Positions 15,977-24,463 of a stretch of DNA of 42,114 nucleotides are shown here, piece by piece. The notes under the pieces were generated by a model. That model was not told where the DNA came from. It ran no database searches and saw nothing but the letters and a program-made list of their open reading frames with translations. The position numbers and the translations under genes are program-made. Position 1 is the first letter of the stretch. Each line of letters opens with the position of its first letter. Source of the DNA: Saprospiraceae bacterium (GTDB lineage: Bacteria > Bacteroidota > Bacteroidia > Chitinophagales > Saprospiraceae). The DNA lies in contig JABFRV010000112.1 in assembly GCA_013140975.1 (NCBI GenBank), positions 1 through 42,114 of the forward strand, given 5' to 3'.

Positions 15977-16906
15977 TTGGCTAAATCAAAAAAAACTATT
16001 CCAGACAAATCTTTTCAAATTGGTCAGGGAATTCAACTTCTTGAACAATGGATATTTCAATTATTGGATCATGGAATTGAAGTGCTTTCAAAAGACAAAA
16101 CACGTCTTGAGGATATTTCTCTTCGTTTATTGGATTATGGAATCCCTTCTATAGCTAAAAGATTAAGATTGCTTCCTGATAAAATAAATACCGACAAAGG
16201 ATGGAAGGAGACAATACTTCAGGAATTAGGGGAATATCTTATTATGATTTCGATATTTAAAAAGAATACTGATATTCAGAAAGAAGAACTATTGCGTTAT
16301 CTCAGCACTCCTCAACGCAAAGCGGATGTTGAAAAATTAAATTATTTCATAGAAGATTCCTGGATTTATCTCGGTACCATCCGAATTAAAGAGGAAAATA
16401 TTCTTGTTGTAAGAAATTGGTTTATTGGAATTGAGACCGGAAAAGCAGCACTTTACATTGAGTATATTTTTAATCGTTTTGTAGCGGAGAGAAAATTTGA
16501 GTGGGGGAAATGTTATACAGGAAAAGTATATTATTATCCTTCACAGGTTCCTTTACGGGTAACCCAGATACCTTCTCCTTCAAAATCAATTCCATTGGCA
16601 TATCTTCCTAAAGTACTGTCTATCCGTGAATTTCAAAAACAATGGGCGAATGAAATTATTAAAGTTCCATGGTTAAAACAAAAGCTTCTATTGATTCGTC
16701 ACTTTAAATTGGTAAAACACGACAATCAATATTTTATCAATGACGACAGCGAGTTGCTTCTGCCACTTCAATGCGAACCAGGTCATCTGCCGGAATTAAT
16801 AGCTTTTAGCCTTGACATTAAAGGAATTTTCATAGGTGAATATGATGATTTAAAGATTAGACCTTTATCAGTAATTCACGAATCGGGATTAATTGGAATA
16901 CAATAA
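15977..16906 (+). CDS. Uncharacterised protein, resembles SWIM-associated family
   Basis: I do not know a named family for this 309-residue soluble protein. The start must lie after the rnc stop at 15971-15973 in the same frame, and there is no early ATG, so the TTG at 15977 is the only sensible start. A helical N-terminal part (LLEQWIFQLLDHGIEVLS; AKRLRLLPDKI) leads to a beta-rich middle (DSWIYLGTIRIKEE; VVRNWFIGIETGKAALYIEY; GKVYYYPSQVPLRV). The C terminus (ELIAFSLDIKGIFIGEYDDLKIRPLSVI) recalls, from memory, the proteins encoded beside SWIM zinc-finger genes, which end in a similar GEW/GEY-D-G-x-LRPLS pattern. No SWIM gene is in this window. It is probably co-transcribed with acpP-fabF-rnc. 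Function unknown. Confidence 0.65.
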   Translation: MAKSKKTIPDKSFQIGQGIQLLEQWIFQLLDHGIEVLSKDKTRLEDISLRLLDYGIPSIAKRLRLLPDKINTDKGWKETILQELGEYLIMISIFKKNTDIQKEELLRYLSTPQRKADVEKLNYFIEDSWIYLGTIRIKEENILVVRNWFIGIETGKAALYIEYIFNRFVAERKFEWGKCYTGKVYYYPSQVPLRVTQIPSPSKSIPLAYLPKVLSIREFQKQWANEIIKVPWLKQKLLLIRHFKLVKHDNQYFINDDSELLLPLQCEPGHLPELIAFSLDIKGIFIGEYDDLKIRPLSVIHESGLIGIQ

Positions 16907-16925
16907 AAGAATGATTCTGTAATTG

Positions 16926-18170
16926 TTATTCAGGATTTTCAAGACGAATAATTCTTACAGTTTCAATTTTTGTATCGCTGACCATTTCCAGAATAAAAGT
17001 ATATCCATCTTGGTATAACTCATGACCTTGTTCTGGAATGGTTCCTATACTATTTACGATGTAACCTGATAGTGTGTGATAATCACCACTTTTCAATAGT
17101 ATATTGTATTCATTCTTGAGATATTGAATTTCCAAACGACCAGAAAAAAGATATTCATTTTCAGAAATTACCTGTTCAATAAATTCCTCTTTATCGTGTT
17201 CATCATCTATCTCTCCAAAAATTTCTTCCAGAATATCTTCCTGTGTAATAATGCCACTTGTTCCGCCAAATTCATCAACTACACACGCGATTGAGAGTCT
17301 TAGTTTATTCATTCGCAGCATAAGATCATAAACATTCATTGTTTCAGGTACAAACGGAATGTCCATAATGTGAGATTTAATAGATGTAAATTCTTTAAAC
17401 ATTTGTTGATGATGAATATAACCCAGGACATTATCAATGTCACCATCAGTAATAATTATTTTGGATAGTTTACTTTCTGCAAATGCATTTACTAGATCTT
17501 CTTTACTGTCATTCACACTAACGTATACAATTTCATTTCTTGGAATCATGCACGCTTTAACTCTGACTTGCTTTAGATTTAAAGTATTTTTAAATATATC
17601 TGCATCAATATCATCCTCAGAAAATTTCAGTGGGCCCTCAAGATAATGTTCTAAATCCAATGTTGAGAACCTATATCTTGCCTTTGTTTCACTCTTTTTA
17701 AACAATACCTTGATTAAGAATTTTGAAATACCAGAAACGATGAGTGAAGGAATATATAGTAATTTATAGAAAAATTGAATCACATAAGACATTGGAGAAA
17801 TCAACTCATTGGCATAGAGTGAAAACAAAACTTTAGGTATGAATTCGCCTAGTATTAGAATAAATAAAGAAGTCAGTGCAGTATTAACAAAAAAATGAAC
17901 ACCGGAATTTAATTGTAATGGAGCTAAAATAGAGTCAAAAAAAGCAATAAAAAGATACGACAATGTAACCAATGAAATGCTGTTACCAATTAGCATTACG
18001 GTAATAAACTTATCCGGATTATCATAGAAAAAGGTAAGTATACGAGAACTCGGAATTCCTTTACTTTTCTTAATCTCGATATTCAGTTTATTGGCTGTAA
18101 AAAAAGCGATTTCGATCCCAGAAAAAAAAGCACTTAATAACAGAAAAACCGCTATCCAAAATATTAACAT
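16926..18170 (-). CDS. CNNM/CBS-domain membrane protein (HlyC/CorC family)
   Basis: Inner-membrane protein of 414 residues in the usual three-part order. A CNNM (DUF21) membrane domain with about four helices spans 1-150, including FFSGIEIAFFTANKLNIE and LGEFIPKVLFS. A tandem CBS pair (about 195-320) includes IPRNEIVYV and DEFGGTSGIITQEDILEEI. A CorC/HlyC transporter-associated domain with the motif SGDYHTLSGYIV spans about 335-414. Family members are linked to Mg2+ or Co2+ export and are sometimes misannotated as haemolysins. The Bacteroidota gliding protein GldE has the same architecture, but gldD is not adjacent, so I do not use that name. The gene is transcribed alone, divergent from mreB. 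Confidence 0.88.
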   Translation of the reverse strand: MLIFWIAVFLLLSAFFSGIEIAFFTANKLNIEIKKSKGIPSSRILTFFYDNPDKFITVMLIGNSISLVTLSYLFIAFFDSILAPLQLNSGVHFFVNTALTSLFILILGEFIPKVLFSLYANELISPMSYVIQFFYKLLYIPSLIVSGISKFLIKVLFKKSETKARYRFSTLDLEHYLEGPLKFSEDDIDADIFKNTLNLKQVRVKACMIPRNEIVYVSVNDSKEDLVNAFAESKLSKIIITDGDIDNVLGYIHHQQMFKEFTSIKSHIMDIPFVPETMNVYDLMLRMNKLRLSIACVVDEFGGTSGIITQEDILEEIFGEIDDEHDKEEFIEQVISENEYLFSGRLEIQYLKNEYNILLKSGDYHTLSGYIVNSIGTIPEQGHELYQDGYTFILEMVSDTKIETVRIIRLENPE

Positions 18171-18174
18171 AATA

Positions 18175-18182
18175 CAAAGATA
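18175..18182 (-). promoter_or_regulatory. Probable -7 box of CorC-like gene
   Basis: The minus strand reads TATCTTTG (exact TAnnTTTG) only 4 bases before the ATG at 18170. A TTG lies 16 bases upstream, and the palindrome TTCAGCTGAA (18185-18194) sits between the two elements. Confidence 0.55.
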
Positions 18183-18230
18183 TATTCAGCTGAACTGCCA
18201 AAATAGAATTCCAGATAAAAATGAGAGAAA

Positions 18231-18263
18231 TTGACTCAAACCCTCAGAAATGTTCTATTTTTG
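18231..18263 (+). promoter_or_regulatory. Probable promoter of the mreB operon
   Basis: A -33 TTG at 18231-18233 and a -7 TATTTTTG at 18256-18263 are separated by 22 bases, within the range reported for Bacteroidota housekeeping promoters. The leader to mreB would be about 65 bases. Confidence 0.55.
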
Positions 18264-18336
18264 CGGTTCTTCCCTGGTAGCAGTCCAAATCATTATAATT
18301 GGAGCCATTTTTTATACTATTTAATTCAAATCAAGG

Positions 18337-19365
18337 ATGAAGTTATTTAATTTATTCATGCAAGAACTTGCGGTTGACCTCGGTACCGCCAACACCCTGA
18401 TTATGCAGGATGGACGAGTTGTTGTAGATGAGCCTTCCATCGTTGCAATTGACAAAAAGACCGGGGAGACAATCGCAGTAGGCTGGAAGGCCATGCAGAT
18501 GCACGAAAAAACTCACCGTAACATAGAGACTCTCAGACCTTTGAAAGATGGAGTAATTGCAGACTTTAATGCTGCTGAAAGCATGATTCAAGGTATGATC
18601 AACATGATTGGTACCAAAAGAAGATTTTTTACCCATCTCAAAATGGTTATCTGTATTCCTTCCGGAATAACTGAAGTCGAGAAAAGAGCTGTTTTTGACT
18701 CCGCAGATCATGTCGATTCAAAGGAGACCTACCTGATTCATGAACCGATGGCGGCTGCATTGGGAATTGGTCTTGATGTGGAAGAACCTGTCGGAAATAT
18801 GGTCATTGATATTGGCGGAGGTACTACCGAAATTGCAGTTATTGCTCTTTCCGGAATCGTCTGTGATCAATCCATTAGGGTTGCCGGAGACGAGTTTACA
18901 GAAGATATTATTGATTTTATGCGCAGGGAACATAACCTACTTATTGGGGAAAGAACTGCTGAAAACATTAAAATTCACACTGGTGCTGCTATTAAAGATC
19001 TTGAAATTAGGCCAGACCCATACGCTGTTAATGGCAGAGATCTTATGTCTGGAATTCCTCGACAGATCGTAATCGGTCATGAAGAAATTGCGGAAGCCCT
19101 CAATAAATCAATTATGAAAATTGAGGAAGCGATTCTAAAAGCTTTGGAAATTACCCCTCCCGAATTATCCTCTGATATTTATAAAACAGGATTATATCTT
19201 ACAGGAGGTGGAGCCTTACTGAGAGGTTTGGACAAACGGCTTTCTATTAAGACCAAACTACCAGTTATTGTAGCCGAAGACCCATTGCGTGCGGTCGTAA
19301 GAGGTACAGGAATTGCTTTAAAAAATACTGACCGGTTTTCTTTTCTCATTGGAAGAGGAAGTTAA
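18337..19365 (+). CDS. mreB: Rod-shape-determining protein MreB
   Basis: Bacterial actin that forms membrane-associated filaments directing lateral cell-wall synthesis. It has 342 residues. Nucleotide-binding signatures are VDLGTANTLI near the N terminus (phosphate 1), MVIDIGGGTTEIAVI near residue 155 (phosphate 2) and LYLTGGGALLRGLD near 290 (adenosine). The N terminus MKLFNLFMQ is an amphipathic membrane-binding patch as in other MreB proteins. It is the first gene of mreB-mreC-mreD-mrdA, separated from mreC by 38 bases. The organism is therefore probably rod-shaped or filamentous, an inference from family knowledge. Confidence 0.97.
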   Translation: MKLFNLFMQELAVDLGTANTLIMQDGRVVVDEPSIVAIDKKTGETIAVGWKAMQMHEKTHRNIETLRPLKDGVIADFNAAESMIQGMINMIGTKRRFFTHLKMVICIPSGITEVEKRAVFDSADHVDSKETYLIHEPMAAALGIGLDVEEPVGNMVIDIGGGTTEIAVIALSGIVCDQSIRVAGDEFTEDIIDFMRREHNLLIGERTAENIKIHTGAAIKDLEIRPDPYAVNGRDLMSGIPRQIVIGHEEIAEALNKSIMKIEEAILKALEITPPELSSDIYKTGLYLTGGGALLRGLDKRLSIKTKLPVIVAEDPLRAVVRGTGIALKNTDRFSFLIGRGS

Positions 19366-19403
19366 ATAATATGTTTTCATTACATTAATTTAGGTTCACC
19401 GCA

Positions 19404-20231
19404 ATGCTCGATGCACTACGTATTATTGTCAAGAACGGAGCATTAGTTTTATTTGTAGTTCTTCAGATTTTTTGTTTCTACTGGATAGTAAAATACAATC
19501 AAAGACAAGGTCAGGTGTTTTTTTACTCCACACAGGTTTATTCTAATTCTTTATACTCCCAATACCATTCTATATTATCATATTTCAATCTCAGACAAAA
19601 AAATGATAGCATAGTATCTGAGAATAAATTCCTTTTAAAAAAATCTTTTTCTCAATCAAAAATTTTAAACATCGATTCTTCATTCACCTTGCAGGATTCC
19701 AATATGTATGAAGTAATTCCTGCTGCTGTAATTAATAATAGTCTCTCCAGAAGAAATAATACTTTAACTCTAAATAAAGGAGCACTGGATGGCGTAAGTT
19801 CCGGTATGGGTGTAATAACTCCATTTGGGGTTGTTGGAATAGTTACAGATGTGTCAGATCATTTCTCATTGATTCTCTCCTTATTGCATTCAAAATCAAG
19901 AATCAGTTGCAGAATTCCTCACAATGGATTTATCGGAACCTTAGTTTGGGATGGAAAGGATCCTAAAATATTACAGCTTGAAGAAATACAGCGCTACGCA
20001 GAAATAAGGTTGGGAGATAGTATTGTTACAAGTGGTTATTCAATCATCTTTCCCCAAAATATTTTATTGGGTAAAGTAAAATCCTTTACAGTAGAACCCG
20101 GAGCATTTACTTACACAATACAAGTTGAGCCAACACAATCATTTTTTACATTGGATCAGGTCTATATTATAAACCATCCCTATAAGTCAGAAAAAGACAT
20201 GATCGAAAAACAGTCGGAAAAATATGAATAA
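19404..20231 (+). CDS. mreC: Rod-shape-determining protein MreC
   Basis: Bitopic inner-membrane protein that links MreB to the periplasmic elongation enzymes and activates PBP2. It has 275 residues: one transmembrane helix near the N terminus (about 10-30), a short coiled coil (about 55-85) and a double beta-barrel domain (about 90-260) with characteristic turns such as LNKGALDGVSSGMGVITPFG (in part) and GVVGIVTDVS. It overlaps mreD by 8 bases, so expression is coupled. The position between mreB and mreD makes the call secure even though MreC proteins diverge strongly in sequence. Confidence 0.93.
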   Translation: MLDALRIIVKNGALVLFVVLQIFCFYWIVKYNQRQGQVFFYSTQVYSNSLYSQYHSILSYFNLRQKNDSIVSENKFLLKKSFSQSKILNIDSSFTLQDSNMYEVIPAAVINNSLSRRNNTLTLNKGALDGVSSGMGVITPFGVVGIVTDVSDHFSLILSLLHSKSRISCRIPHNGFIGTLVWDGKDPKILQLEEIQRYAEIRLGDSIVTSGYSIIFPQNILLGKVKSFTVEPGAFTYTIQVEPTQSFFTLDQVYIINHPYKSEKDMIEKQSEKYE

Positions 20232-20745
20232 AGATCTGATTGTAAATAGTGTGCGAATTATTATATTAATTCTTTTCCAGGTATTAATATTAAGGGATAT
20301 CAATTTTGAACAAAACACTTCGAAGTACTTCAACATTATTATTTACCAGCTTGGGATAATGTTATTGCCTCTTAATCTCCCAACATTTATTGTTTTTCTT
20401 GTTGCTTTTTTTTCGGGTTTGATCGTAGATAGCTTTTATGGCAGTATTGGCGTTCATGCTTCAGCTTGTCTTTGGATGGCGGCCATACGTACATTTGTTT
20501 TAAAATTATTAGAACCAAAATCAGGATATGCAATAACGCAAAAACCAAATTCGAATCACCTTGGAATGGTTTGGTTCTTACAATATTCCGCGATTTTATG
20601 CTTTGTTTACTTGTTCATTTATTTTACTTTAGATGAATTTACATGGGTTTACATTGGTACGATTATGTTGAAAACCATTTGCAGCTTTGCAATTTCGATA
20701 GTGTTAATTTTTTTAATACAACTTCTTATTAACTTTAAAGATTAA
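20224..20745 (+). CDS. mreD: Rod-shape-determining protein MreD
   Basis: Small integral membrane protein of the elongasome, 173 residues with five to six hydrophobic helices and little else. Recognition rests mainly on position between mreC and mrdA, on size, and on the MreD-like helix FFSGLIVDSFYGSIGVHASA, whose Asp and Gly-rich turn are typical. It starts inside the mreC 3' end and ends 7 bases before the GTG of mrdA. MreD is thought to balance MreC activation of PBP2. Alternative identities are unlikely in this context. Confidence 0.88.
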   Translation: MNKDLIVNSVRIIILILFQVLILRDINFEQNTSKYFNIIIYQLGIMLLPLNLPTFIVFLVAFFSGLIVDSFYGSIGVHASACLWMAAIRTFVLKLLEPKSGYAITQKPNSNHLGMVWFLQYSAILCFVYLFIYFTLDEFTWVYIGTIMLKTICSFAISIVLIFLIQLLINFKD

Positions 20746-20752
20746 TCATAGG

Positions 20753-22606
20753 GTGGCTGACAAAGAAAAGAAAAATTTATTTCTAAGTTTACGTATTGTT
20801 ATTGTCATCATTATCGTTATACTCATCTCTCTATTAGCCAAATTCCAACTTTTTGATCCTTTTTACAGCGTTAAGGCAAATGCCACAACATTAATTCAGA
20901 AAAATATTGAACCAGAAAGAGGATTGTTTTATGATAGAAAAGGAAAAATTCTGGTTATCAATTATCCCACATATGATCTTTATGTCACTTACAAAAATAT
21001 TAAACCAGGATTCGATACAGTAAAATTCTGTAACCTTCTAAATATTTCAAAGAAAGTATTTATTGAAAACCTTGACAAAGATTGGTCAAGCAATATGTAT
21101 TCTAAATCTGTTCCTTTCGTCTTTCTCAAAAATATAGAACCGGAAACATTTTTAAGATTTCAAGAAAATATCTTTCAATTCCCTGCCTTTACACCTTATG
21201 TAAGGTCTGTCAGAGAATATCCAAGACCACATGGCGCTCACTTCTTAGGATATATGAGCGAAGTTAAAAAATCAGATATTGAACAATCAAAAGGCGAATA
21301 TCGCCTTGGAGATTACATAGGAGTAAATGGACTTGAAAAACAATACGAAAATTATATAAGAGGATATAAAGGTGTTCAATTTGTTCTTAGAGATAAGTTA
21401 GGCCAGGAGGTTGGCTCTTATCAGAACGGAATTCTGGATAGAAATGCTGAAGCCGGTGCAGATCTTATACTCGGTGTGGATATGGACCTACAGGCATATT
21501 GTGAAAGTCTTTTACAAAATAAAGCAGGAAGCATAGTCGCAATTGAACCATCGACAGGTGAGATATTAAGTTTAGCTTCTTCTCCGAACTACAATCCAAA
21601 TCTGCTTTCAATAAATAGAAACCGTGGACGAGATTACGCCTACTTATTGCTTGATTCAACAAAGCCCTTATTTGACAGATCTGCATCTGCTGTATACCCG
21701 CCTGGTTCAATTTTCAAACCCATCCTGGCGCTGGTCGCTCTACAAGAGCAAGTTCTTTTTAAAAATACTGCACATTCTTGCAATGGTGCATATTATTACA
21801 AAACTGTCTCATACGGATGTCACCATCATCCATATCCTAACAATGTTTCAGTTGCTTTAGAACATTCCTGTAATTCTTTTTTTATTCAGACTTTCAGAGA
21901 TTTAATTGAAAAAAATGGATTCAATAAACCAAAAGAAGGCCTTGATATTCTGACCCGATATTTGGGACATTTTGGATTGGGCAAGCCTCTCTACTCTGAT
22001 GTAGCAACTGAAAATGGGGGATTTATTCCAACTTCTGAATATTATTCTCGGTTATACAAAACCAATAATTGGAGATCAACTTATATTATTTCTGTTGGAA
22101 TTGGACAAGGTGAATTACAATTAACGACACTACAAATGGCAAATCTTGCTGCAATTATTGCAAACAAAGGTTTTTATATTACTCCTCATCTTGTAAAAGG
22201 ATTTAATCATCTGAATTCTGAAATCCCTGAAAACATAAGAACAAAGTATATAATACCAATCGATAAACATCATTATGAGCCAGTCATTGAAGGCATGGAG
22301 AATGCTGTAAAGAGTGGAACTGCAACCAAAGCCTTTAATTACCATATTCCTATCTGTGGCAAAACGGGAACTTCGCAAAATCCGCACGGTGATGATCACT
22401 CCGTTTTCTTTGCTTTTGCACCTAGAGAAAATCCCAAAATTGCACTCGCAGTATATATAGAAAATGCAGGATGGGGTGGTAATGTTGCTGCGCCAATCGG
22501 CTCCTTGGTTATAGAAAAGTATCTTCATGATACTATAAGCGCAAGCAGAAAATACCTGGAAAAAAATATGATTGATTTAAAAATAAACCCGAACAAAAAA
22601 AGATGA
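20753..22606 (+). CDS. mrdA: Penicillin-binding protein 2 (elongation transpeptidase)
   Basis: Membrane-anchored D,D-transpeptidase that cross-links peptidoglycan during side-wall growth. It has 617 residues and starts with GTG; the N-terminal membrane helix is at about 11-32. The pedestal domain (about 40-230) includes IEPERGLFYDRKGKIL, as expected for class B enzymes. The three active-site motifs are intact: S319-I-F-K322, S372-C-N374 and K537-T-G539. A Cys/His cluster (SYGCHHHPY, near 353-361) lies where PBP2 enzymes are known to bind zinc. In many relatives rodA follows; here folA follows with an ATGA overlap, so the partner glycosyltransferase must be encoded elsewhere. Confidence 0.95.
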   Translation: MADKEKKNLFLSLRIVIVIIIVILISLLAKFQLFDPFYSVKANATTLIQKNIEPERGLFYDRKGKILVINYPTYDLYVTYKNIKPGFDTVKFCNLLNISKKVFIENLDKDWSSNMYSKSVPFVFLKNIEPETFLRFQENIFQFPAFTPYVRSVREYPRPHGAHFLGYMSEVKKSDIEQSKGEYRLGDYIGVNGLEKQYENYIRGYKGVQFVLRDKLGQEVGSYQNGILDRNAEAGADLILGVDMDLQAYCESLLQNKAGSIVAIEPSTGEILSLASSPNYNPNLLSINRNRGRDYAYLLLDSTKPLFDRSASAVYPPGSIFKPILALVALQEQVLFKNTAHSCNGAYYYKTVSYGCHHHPYPNNVSVALEHSCNSFFIQTFRDLIEKNGFNKPKEGLDILTRYLGHFGLGKPLYSDVATENGGFIPTSEYYSRLYKTNNWRSTYIISVGIGQGELQLTTLQMANLAAIIANKGFYITPHLVKGFNHLNSEIPENIRTKYIIPIDKHHYEPVIEGMENAVKSGTATKAFNYHIPICGKTGTSQNPHGDDHSVFFAFAPRENPKIALAVYIENAGWGGNVAAPIGSLVIEKYLHDTISASRKYLEKNMIDLKINPNKKR

Positions 22607-23097
22607 AAATAACTTCAGTAGTTGCTATGAACGATAAAAGGGTCATAGGAATAAATAATCAACTTCCTTGGCATCTTCCCGCTGATCTTCGTTATTTTAA
22701 AGAAACAACTTCCGGACATCATATCCTAATGGGCAGAAAATGTTATGACAGTATTGGACGCCCATTGCCCAACCGCACAAATATTATAGTTACAAGAAAT
22801 AAATCTTTGTATCTTGCGCATTGTAACATTGTCCCTACTATTGAGGATGGAATTTTAATGGCCCGAAATAATTTTGAAAATGAATTATTCATAGTTGGTG
22901 GAGCTGAAATATATAAGCAGTCCATAGAATATTGGACGGACTTGTTAATTACATGGGTTGATGCCGATGTGGAGGGTGATGTATTTTTTCCATCGCTGAA
23001 TATGAATGAATGGATTCTGAAAGATGAACAAAAATTCAAGAAAGATAATAAAAACTTATACGATTACACTTTTTCTAAATACACAAGAAAGACATGA
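22603..23097 (+). CDS. folA: Dihydrofolate reductase
   Basis: Reduces dihydrofolate to tetrahydrofolate with NADPH; the target of trimethoprim. It has 164 residues. N-terminal motifs are VVAMNDKRVIGINNQLPWHLPADLRYFK (recognisable pieces NNQLPWHLPADL and the catalytic acidic residue in PADLRYFK). GRKCYDSIGRPLPNR contributes to NADPH binding, and FIVGGAEIYKQSI is the classic GG turn. ATGA overlaps join it to mrdA upstream and to the DUF2851 gene downstream, so it belongs to the mre operon. Coupling a folate gene to cell-shape genes is unusual, but no sequence feature suggests an altered enzyme. Confidence 0.95.
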   Translation: MKITSVVAMNDKRVIGINNQLPWHLPADLRYFKETTSGHHILMGRKCYDSIGRPLPNRTNIIVTRNKSLYLAHCNIVPTIEDGILMARNNFENELFIVGGAEIYKQSIEYWTDLLITWVDADVEGDVFFPSLNMNEWILKDEQKFKKDNKNLYDYTFSKYTRKT

Positions 23098-24374
23098 AAG
23101 AAGACTTATTACACTACTTTTGGAGAACAAAAAAATGGGGAAATTATAAACTAAAAACAACAACAGGAGAACCGATTGAAATCATATATCAAGGTGATTT
23201 CAATACTGACCAGGGCCCGGACTTTAATTTTGCAAAAATTAAAATTGGTTCAACTCTTTGGAATGGAAAAGTTGAAATGCATATCGATTCTTCAGATTGG
23301 ATTGTTCATGAACACATACATGACCCTCAATATAAAAATGTAGTATTGCATGTAGTATGGAATCATGATGCAGAAATCATTGTTCAGGGAATTCCCCTCC
23401 CAACGTTAGAGCTAAAAGCTTATATCTCTGAAGATGAATTAAAGCACTATTCTGATCTTATTTTAAACGCTGAAATAATTCCTTGCGCGAAGCAAATAAA
23501 AAAAGTTCCTACTTCAATTATAATTTCTGAACTTGAAGAAAATTCTATACAAAGAATTCAATCGAAGATTCAAAAATTAGAATCCGAACTTTTTGAATCG
23601 CAACAAAATTGGAATTTCTTACTTTTTAAATATTTTGCAAGATACCTGATGGGTCCTGTGAATGCAATTGCAATGGACAATCTTATCTCACGAATTACTT
23701 TTCCGCAATTAATGAGGTCCTCTGACAGTCTTGAAAACCTCGAAGCAATTCTATTGGGGACAGCCGGGTTATTGGATGATTCAGATAATACAGTTTTAAT
23801 GTCCAAGTTAAATCAATATTATTCTCATTTTCAAAGGAAATTTAATATACAGACTATGGAAAAAGAAAATTGGTACTTTGCGAGAATCAGGCCTGCTTCT
23901 TTTCCTACCCTGCGATTAGCGCAATTAGCTTCTTGTCTGTTTAGCAACAAACTTCAATTGGACATCATTATTCAAATGAATTACGTTTCTGAAGTGTATA
24001 AGCATTTTTCTAATTCAGTCTCAGAATATTGGCAAACTCATTATCGTTTTTCTCAATCAAAGAATAAACCTATCAATGGCAGAATCGGGAGAGACACTCT
24101 CAATGTTATAATAATAAATGCTCTTGTTCCCTTGTTATATCTTTATGGTAAACTCAACTTTCAGGATTCAATCTGTCAAAAATCAATTCAATGGCTTGAA
24201 GAAATTTCTCCGGAAAAAAATAAAATCACAAAAATTTATACCCAATTGGGTGTAATGGTTGATAATTCAAGATTGTCACAAGGTTGTTTAGAACAATATT
24301 ATAAAAAATGTACTCTTAAGAAATGTACAGAGTGCAAGATTGGCCACACTCTACTAAAAGGATCTTACTCCTAG
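23094..24374 (+). CDS. DUF2851 family protein
   Basis: Member of a Bacteroidota-wide family of unknown function, 426 residues, no signal peptide. It begins with the family-typical LLHYFWRTKKWGNYKLKTT and GEPIEIIYQGDFNTDQGPDF. Next comes LWNGKVEMHIDSSDW and a His-rich stretch (VHEHIHDPQYKNVVLHVVWNHD, quoted only in part elsewhere) that resembles a metal-binding or nuclease-like core. That reading is inference. The C terminus has a Cys cluster (CLEQYYKKCTLKKCTECKIG), which may bind zinc. It starts in an ATGA overlap with folA. The family is often next to envelope or DNA-related genes, so context does not settle the role. Confidence 0.82.
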   Translation: MKEDLLHYFWRTKKWGNYKLKTTTGEPIEIIYQGDFNTDQGPDFNFAKIKIGSTLWNGKVEMHIDSSDWIVHEHIHDPQYKNVVLHVVWNHDAEIIVQGIPLPTLELKAYISEDELKHYSDLILNAEIIPCAKQIKKVPTSIIISELEENSIQRIQSKIQKLESELFESQQNWNFLLFKYFARYLMGPVNAIAMDNLISRITFPQLMRSSDSLENLEAILLGTAGLLDDSDNTVLMSKLNQYYSHFQRKFNIQTMEKENWYFARIRPASFPTLRLAQLASCLFSNKLQLDIIIQMNYVSEVYKHFSNSVSEYWQTHYRFSQSKNKPINGRIGRDTLNVIIINALVPLLYLYGKLNFQDSICQKSIQWLEEISPEKNKITKIYTQLGVMVDNSRLSQGCLEQYYKKCTLKKCTECKIGHTLLKGSYS

Positions 24375-24437
24375 TAATTAATCTAATATTTTTATAGAGT
24401 ATATCATTTGGCTTCTCACGGATATATATAAACTGAT

Positions 24438-24445
24438 TACCTTTG
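24438..24445 (+). promoter_or_regulatory. Probable -7 box upstream of lpxK
   Basis: TACCTTTG exactly fits TAnnTTTG in the 89-base spacer after DUF2851 and lies 18 bases before the proposed lpxK CTG. The nearest upstream TTG (24408-24410) is 27 bases away, too far for a good -33. Confidence 0.45.
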
Positions 24446-24463
24446 TAAGATAATTTCAAAACT

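Noticed and set aside
16926-18170. Haemolysin or gliding protein GldE
   Set aside because: The domain set is the general CNNM/CBS/CorC-HlyC type; no gldD or toxin-like feature is adjacent, so a specific role is not justified.
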